Below, piece after piece: positions 60,493 through 64,000 of a DNA stretch of 64,000 nt; the stretch's first letter is position 1, and each line of letters starts with the position of its first letter. This DNA is from JAVVHE01 sp032249695. GTDB lineage: Bacteria; Pseudomonadota; Alphaproteobacteria; Sphingomonadales; Sphingomonadaceae. The notes beneath the pieces are model-generated. The model searched no databases, was not told the DNA's origin, and saw nothing but the letters and a program-made list of their open reading frames with translations. The stretch is from positions 76,711 through 140,710 of the forward strand of contig JAVVHE010000004.1 of assembly GCA_032249695.1 (NCBI GenBank). The letters are read 5' to 3'. The translations under genes and the position numbers were made by a program.

Positions 60493-61548
60493 ATGTCCCT
60501 GCTCGAAGCCTCCCGCAGCTACAAGCCGTTCGAATATCCCTGGGCGTTCGACTTCTGGAAGCGCCAGCAGCAGATTCACTGGATGCCCGAGGAGGTGCCG
60601 CTGGGCGAGGACTGCCGCGACTGGGCGCAGAAACTCACGCCGCACGAGCGCAACCTGCTGACGCAGATCTTCCGCTTCTTCACGCAGGCCGACGTGGAGG
60701 TGCAGGACTGCTACCACGACAAATATGGCCGCGTCTTCAAGCCCACCGAAGTCAAGATGATGCTGACGGCGTTCAGCAATATGGAGACAGTACATATCGC
60801 GGCCTACAGTCACCTGCTTGATACGATCGGCATGCCAGAGGCCGAATATTCGGCGTTTCTGCAATATGCCGAAATGAAGGACAAGCACGACTATATGGGC
60901 CGCTTTGGGGTCGACAGCGACGCCGACATCGCGCGCACGCTGGCGATGTTTGGCGCGTTCACCGAGGGGCTGCAGCTCTTCGCGAGCTTCGCGATGCTGA
61001 TGAACTTCCCGCGCTTCAACAAGATGAAGGGTATGGGGCAGATCGTCAGCTGGTCGGTGCGCGACGAAAGTCTGCATTGCGAGGGCGTCATCAAGCTGTT
61101 CCACGCCTTCTGCGCCGAGCGCGACTGCCTGACGCCCGCGGTCAAACGCGACATCCGTGAAATCTGCAATCAGGTGGTCAACCTGGAGGATAACTTTGTC
61201 GATCTCGCGTTTGAGCTGGGGCCGGTTCCGGGGATGACGCCGAAGGACATCAAGAAATACGTCCGTTACATCGCCGACTGGCGGCTGAAGCAACTGGGGC
61301 TGAAGGAAGTCTACATGGTGGACGATCATCCGCTTCCCTGGCTGCAGCCGCTGTTGAGCGGTGTGGAACACGCCAACTTCTTCGAAACCCGCGCGACCGA
61401 ATATTCGAAGGCTGCGACGCGCGGCAGTTGGAACGAGGTGTGGGACGCCTTCGACCGGCGCCAATCGGCGAAACTGGCGCCTGCGGCGAACGAGGGCGGG
61501 GAAGCGGATGCCCCGCTGCTTGCAGCTGTTGGGGTGGCGGCGGAGTAG
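60493..61548 (+). CDS. nrdB: Ribonucleoside-diphosphate reductase, beta subunit
   Basis: 351 residues. The di-iron ligands are in the helices FFTQADVEVQD (residues about 63-72), METVHIAAY with Glu 98, His 101 and the radical Tyr 105, and the later GAFTEGLQLF, DESLHCEG. It generates the tyrosyl radical used by NrdA. No N-terminal ATP-cone is present either, so neither subunit shows the usual dATP-inhibition module. A strong ribosome site AAGGAG lies 7 bases upstream of the ATG. Confidence 0.97.
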   Translation: MSLLEASRSYKPFEYPWAFDFWKRQQQIHWMPEEVPLGEDCRDWAQKLTPHERNLLTQIFRFFTQADVEVQDCYHDKYGRVFKPTEVKMMLTAFSNMETVHIAAYSHLLDTIGMPEAEYSAFLQYAEMKDKHDYMGRFGVDSDADIARTLAMFGAFTEGLQLFASFAMLMNFPRFNKMKGMGQIVSWSVRDESLHCEGVIKLFHAFCAERDCLTPAVKRDIREICNQVVNLEDNFVDLAFELGPVPGMTPKDIKKYVRYIADWRLKQLGLKEVYMVDDHPLPWLQPLLSGVEHANFFETRATEYSKAATRGSWNEVWDAFDRRQSAKLAPAANEGGEADAPLLAAVGVAAE

Positions 61549-61763
61549 GAGCGTGGCTGATGGCGGGGTCTAGAGCGCTCATCGTGGTGTGCGATCAATG
61601 ACTACGCTCGATTGCTGCCAATTTGGTGTAGCGCGTCGACCGGAGTTGGTGGTGAACGATCGGGTCGCGCTGCACGTATCGCTGTAACGTCGCTTCAAAA
61701 GACGGTTGGGCGTTTCGCCAAAAATGTCCAAGGGCGAAGCTCGCACCAACATGCTGAAGGTGG

Positions 61764-62435
61764 TCACATACGGCGGAGCACGAGCATCCGATTCTCGGCG
61801 GGCATGCGAACGATGCGGTCGAGTGTGAAGCCTGCGGCTTCGGCGGTGGTGAGGACGGTCGTCAGGTCGCGGACACCCCAGCGGGGGTCGCGGGCGCGGA
61901 GCGAGCGGTCGAAGGCGAGGTTGCTCTCGGCGGTCGCTGCGCCTTCGAGATAGGGGCCGTAGAGGATCAGGGCTCGGGCGTCCCCTTGACCGTGCTGCGC
62001 CCGGTCCCCCTCCCTGGGCGGGGCTTGGGGAGGAACGGGGATGGCGTCGTCTTGCGGTCGCGCTAGCAGGCCGGCGGCTCCGTCAAGCAGGCTAAGCGTC
62101 GCCTCCCAGGGGGCGATGTGGATCAGGTTGATCGCCAGCACCGCGGCGACGGGGCCGGGGACGCCCCAGTCGGGTGCCATGACGTCGATCGACAGCGGCG
62201 GGCGTACGTTGGGCAGCGGGCACGTCCACGCGCGGATCGAGGCGTGGCGGGCGCGGTCGGGTTCGCTGGGCTGCCAGTCAAGCCCTGGCAACGCCGCGGC
62301 GAAGTGCGCGGCGTGCTGGCCGGTGCCGCTCGCCAGCTCCAGCACCAGGCCGCTCGGCGGCAGCACCTCGCGCAGAACGGAGAGGATCGGCTCGGCATTG
62401 CGCTCGGCGGCGGGAGAGGTTTCGCGGGCGTCCAT
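61764..62435 (-). CDS. DUF938 SAM-dependent methyltransferase with palindrome-derived insert
   Basis: 223 residues; the family is about 200. The N-terminus AAERNAEPILSVLREVL, the SAM motif VLELASGTGQHAAHF, and INLIHIAPWEATLSLLDGA are all DUF938 hallmarks, as are ALILYGPYLEG and the NLAFDRSLRARDPRWGVRDL block. Residues about 126-153 (PQDDAIPVPPQAPPREGD...) interrupt the loop before ALILYGPYL and coincide with a CCTCCC/GGGAGG palindrome in the DNA. The reaction is unknown. The 215 bases between nrdB and this gene (61549-61763) look less G/C-rich and hold no convincing gene. Confidence 0.88.
   Translation of the reverse strand: MDARETSPAAERNAEPILSVLREVLPPSGLVLELASGTGQHAAHFAAALPGLDWQPSEPDRARHASIRAWTCPLPNVRPPLSIDVMAPDWGVPGPVAAVLAINLIHIAPWEATLSLLDGAAGLLARPQDDAIPVPPQAPPREGDRAQHGQGDARALILYGPYLEGAATAESNLAFDRSLRARDPRWGVRDLTTVLTTAEAAGFTLDRIVRMPAENRMLVLRRM
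62009..62033. repeat. In-frame palindrome in the DUF938 gene
   Basis: CCTCCC (62009-62014) and GGGAGG (62028-62033) with a G-rich 13-base loop, set in the wider pattern CCCCCTCCCTGGGCGGGGCTTGGGGAGG. It is of the same type as spacer palindromes in this window and encodes the extra loop of the protein. Confidence 0.55.
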
Positions 62436-62650
62436 GCACCGTGCTTACCCGCCGGAAGCAGGCGGGCGGAAGCGTTGGGATTGCGATGGAACCACGTGGC
62501 AGGTGGCAACCCCACCAGGGCGAGCCGCAACTCGTTGAAAGGGCATCAGCTTATCGGATCAGCACCCGGCAAGCCGCCGCTCCGGATAGCGTAGGCCGGA
62601 AGCGGAAGCGCCGCAGCTTATGACCGTGGCAACCAGCCCCGCGCCGCCGC

Positions 62651-63421
62651 TCACTCCGAAACGCGCATCGCCCGCGCTTTCAGGTACGCGTACAGCTCAT
62701 CGCGCTCGCGCTTGGTGAGATGCGGGAAGCATTCGCGCGCGACCGTCGACATGGGTTCCTTCACCTCGTGGCCGTCGCTGGCCTTGCCCGTCGTCAGCAG
62801 CGTTTCGAACTCGGCGCGGCTGTAGCTCGCAGCGATGATCAGGTTCGGCGACCAGTCCTCCTCGCCGTTCAGCTGCGGGCCGTGGCATGTGCCGCATGCG
62901 GTCTCGGCGATATAGCGGCCGCGCGCGTGCGCCGCCCCGGCCTCGATCGGGCGCTTGCCCTCGGCCTCGCGCATCCACGCGCTGATCGGCTTGGCCTTGG
63001 GCGGCACTTTGGGATCGGGCGTCGGCTCGCCGGCCGGCTTCAGCGTACGCAGGTACGCGATGATCGCGTCCAGGTCCGATGCGGCGAGGTAGCGGAACAT
63101 GTCGGCCGGCATGCTGTAAAGCTCGCCGCGGCGCGGGTGGACGCCGCGGGTCAGCACGCCGCGCAGTTCCGCGTCGCTCAGCTTGGGCACCTCCAGCGTC
63201 AGGTTTGAAGCGTAAAGCGCCGCCTTCCCATCGGGCGTGCTGCGGAACAGGCGGCCGGTCAGCGCGGGCGTATGGCACTCGGTGCAGTGGAGCACATAAG
63301 TCAGTCGCTCGCCGTGGCTGATCTGCGCCGGTCCGGAGCTTGCAACGCCGTCATAAGTCGGCGTTTTCGCTTGCGCTGCCCCCACCAGAGCCAGCGACAC
63401 CAGTCCGATAGCCAAGCGCAT
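62651..63421 (-). CDS. Dihaem cytochrome c, periplasmic
   Basis: 256 residues with a signal peptide (RLAIGLVSLALVGAAQA). There are two CXXCH haem sites: Cys 46/Cys 49/His 50 (CTECH) and Cys 176/Cys 179/His 180 (CGTCH). Distal Met ligands may lie in YSMPADMF and KEPMSTVA. The first domain is followed by YLRTLKPAGEPTPDP, common in cytochromes c paired with dehydrogenases or alcohol oxidases, but no such partner is next to it. The ATG at 63421 sits 5-6 bases behind GGAGG; the GTG two codons upstream overlaps that site and is less likely. Confidence 0.9.
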   Translation of the reverse strand: MRLAIGLVSLALVGAAQAKTPTYDGVASSGPAQISHGERLTYVLHCTECHTPALTGRLFRSTPDGKAALYASNLTLEVPKLSDAELRGVLTRGVHPRRGELYSMPADMFRYLAASDLDAIIAYLRTLKPAGEPTPDPKVPPKAKPISAWMREAEGKRPIEAGAAHARGRYIAETACGTCHGPQLNGEEDWSPNLIIAASYSRAEFETLLTTGKASDGHEVKEPMSTVARECFPHLTKRERDELYAYLKARAMRVSE

Positions 63422-63519
63422 CGTCACCTCCTGCGCCAGGCCAGAGCGGCCCGGCAGCAGCGACGATACGGATCAGAAACGTGGTGCCAAGTGTAAAATA
63501 TCGTGAGATAATCGTCAGA

Positions 63520-64000
63520 TCAGCCCAGCGCGTCACCTGACTTAGTTCGCCTTCTTGAGACTGCTCGCATAGAGAGCAGAACAGTAACTCCCAGTTCTAC
63601 AAACATCGAAGATCGTTGCTCAGGAATTCGATAGGAACCTGTTATAGGTCCTCTTCCAACAAACACTCCGTTGTTCCAAACAATGACCTCAGATTGCTGG
63701 AAGCCCGAATGGTCCGGAAATAATACCGGTAACCAATAACCTAAGACGACGTTGTCGAGCCTCGTCGAAAAGCCAATTGATAACACCAATCCTGGGGTGA
63801 ATGACGAAACGGCAGTAGCAAAGCTGTATCCACATGGATAAAGGTAATCGTGGTGACAGCCTGTGTAAGACGCACTGAGATTCCGGACTGTCGCGCCTAT
63901 AGGGCGCGTTGAATTTGGTAAGCCAACCGAATTAAAAGTCACTGTCCCGGTCTGAGGAGACACGTCGTAAACGGTGAACCCTGTCAAGATCGCCGAAGGC
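63520..64000 (-). CDS. AT-richer partial gene with PEP-CTERM-like C-terminus
   Basis: The frame is open to the right edge of the window, so the N-terminus is missing; about 159 residues are visible. It contains SYTGCHHDYLYPCGYSF and a beta-rich LDNVVLGYWLPVLFP region of unknown function. The tail IPEQRSSMFVELGVTVLLSMRAVSRRR has the shape of a PEP-CTERM signal (proline motif, hydrophobic helix, Arg cluster), but the core PEP is altered to PEQ. The G+C content is clearly lower than the rest of the window. It is a likely horizontally acquired or fast-evolving surface protein. Confidence 0.65.
   Translation of the reverse strand, partial: PSAILTGFTVYDVSPQTGTVTFNSVGLPNSTRPIGATVRNLSASYTGCHHDYLYPCGYSFATAVSSFTPGLVLSIGFSTRLDNVVLGYWLPVLFPDHSGFQQSEVIVWNNGVFVGRGPITGSYRIPEQRSSMFVELGVTVLLSMRAVSRRRTKSGDALG

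Noticed and set aside
61549..61763. Possible regulator or transposase remnant behind nrdB (RRFKRRLGVSPK-like translation)
   Set aside because: Only a dozen suggestive residues next to a stop codon; too short to name.

Overview
This is a GC-rich (mostly high-60s % by eye) chromosomal window from an alphaproteobacterium, most likely a sphingomonad (Sphingomonas or a close relative). Pointers are the yqeY-dnaG-rpoD cluster, an SUV3-like helicase followed by an S4 protein and a 7Fe ferredoxin, a large Oar-like TonB-dependent receptor, secreted M1, M28 and TolB/amidohydrolase enzymes, PEP-CTERM-like tails, and heavy use of GTG/TTG starts with 4-base gene overlaps. Most genes are housekeeping. No phage, IS element or CRISPR array was seen.

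Layout. 1-8.1 kb: 3' part of a PL14-like polysaccharide lyase; a TetR regulator divergent from a TolB-propeller/amidohydrolase fusion; an HHH membrane protein; an alpha/beta hydrolase coupled to a FAD oxidoreductase. 8.1-13.7 kb: yqeY-dnaG-rpoD on the minus strand, divergent from carA. 13.7-18.8 kb: Oar-like receptor and an M23 endopeptidase. 19-22.2 kb: helicase, S4 protein, fdxA. 22.4-25.1 kb: M1 aminopeptidase. 25.2-30.2 kb: phoH-ybeY-corC, then pxpABC (5-oxoprolinase), where pxpA appears to use a CTG start. 30.7-35 kb: pnp with a long Arg/Asp-rich tail, rpsO, and truB with an unusual insert. 35.1-38.9 kb: branched-chain 2-oxoacid dehydrogenase E1a-E1b-E2, preceded by two copies of a 13-bp palindrome. 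39-44.6 kb: AmpD-like amidase, a PEP-CTERM-like protein, type II NADH dehydrogenase, a SIMPL protein, and a PhrB-type photolyase. 44.6-49.1 kb: tightly overlapped DUF3576-leuS-lptE-holA. 49.3-50.9 kb: a small exported protein whose 3' end is tandemly duplicated together with the start of hicB, a frameshifted hicBA remnant, and tRNA-Asn. 51-57.5 kb: moaA-nadK, an EAL protein with a degenerate GGDEF motif, an M28 peptidase. 57.7-61.5 kb: nrdA, a methyltransferase, nrdB. 61.7-64 kb: a DUF938 methyltransferase, a dihaem cytochrome c, and an AT-richer partial gene with a PEP-CTERM-like tail.

Most interesting signals: (1) palindromic REP-like segments read in frame inside coding sequence, twice in the E2 linkers and once in the DUF938 methyltransferase, with a possible relative in TruB; (2) the paired 13-bp palindromes before the bkd-type operon; (3) the decaying, partly duplicated hicBA locus beside tRNA-Asn; (4) a coupled CTG start for pxpA; (5) the PNPase tail. 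No clearly new defence or biosynthetic system was found.
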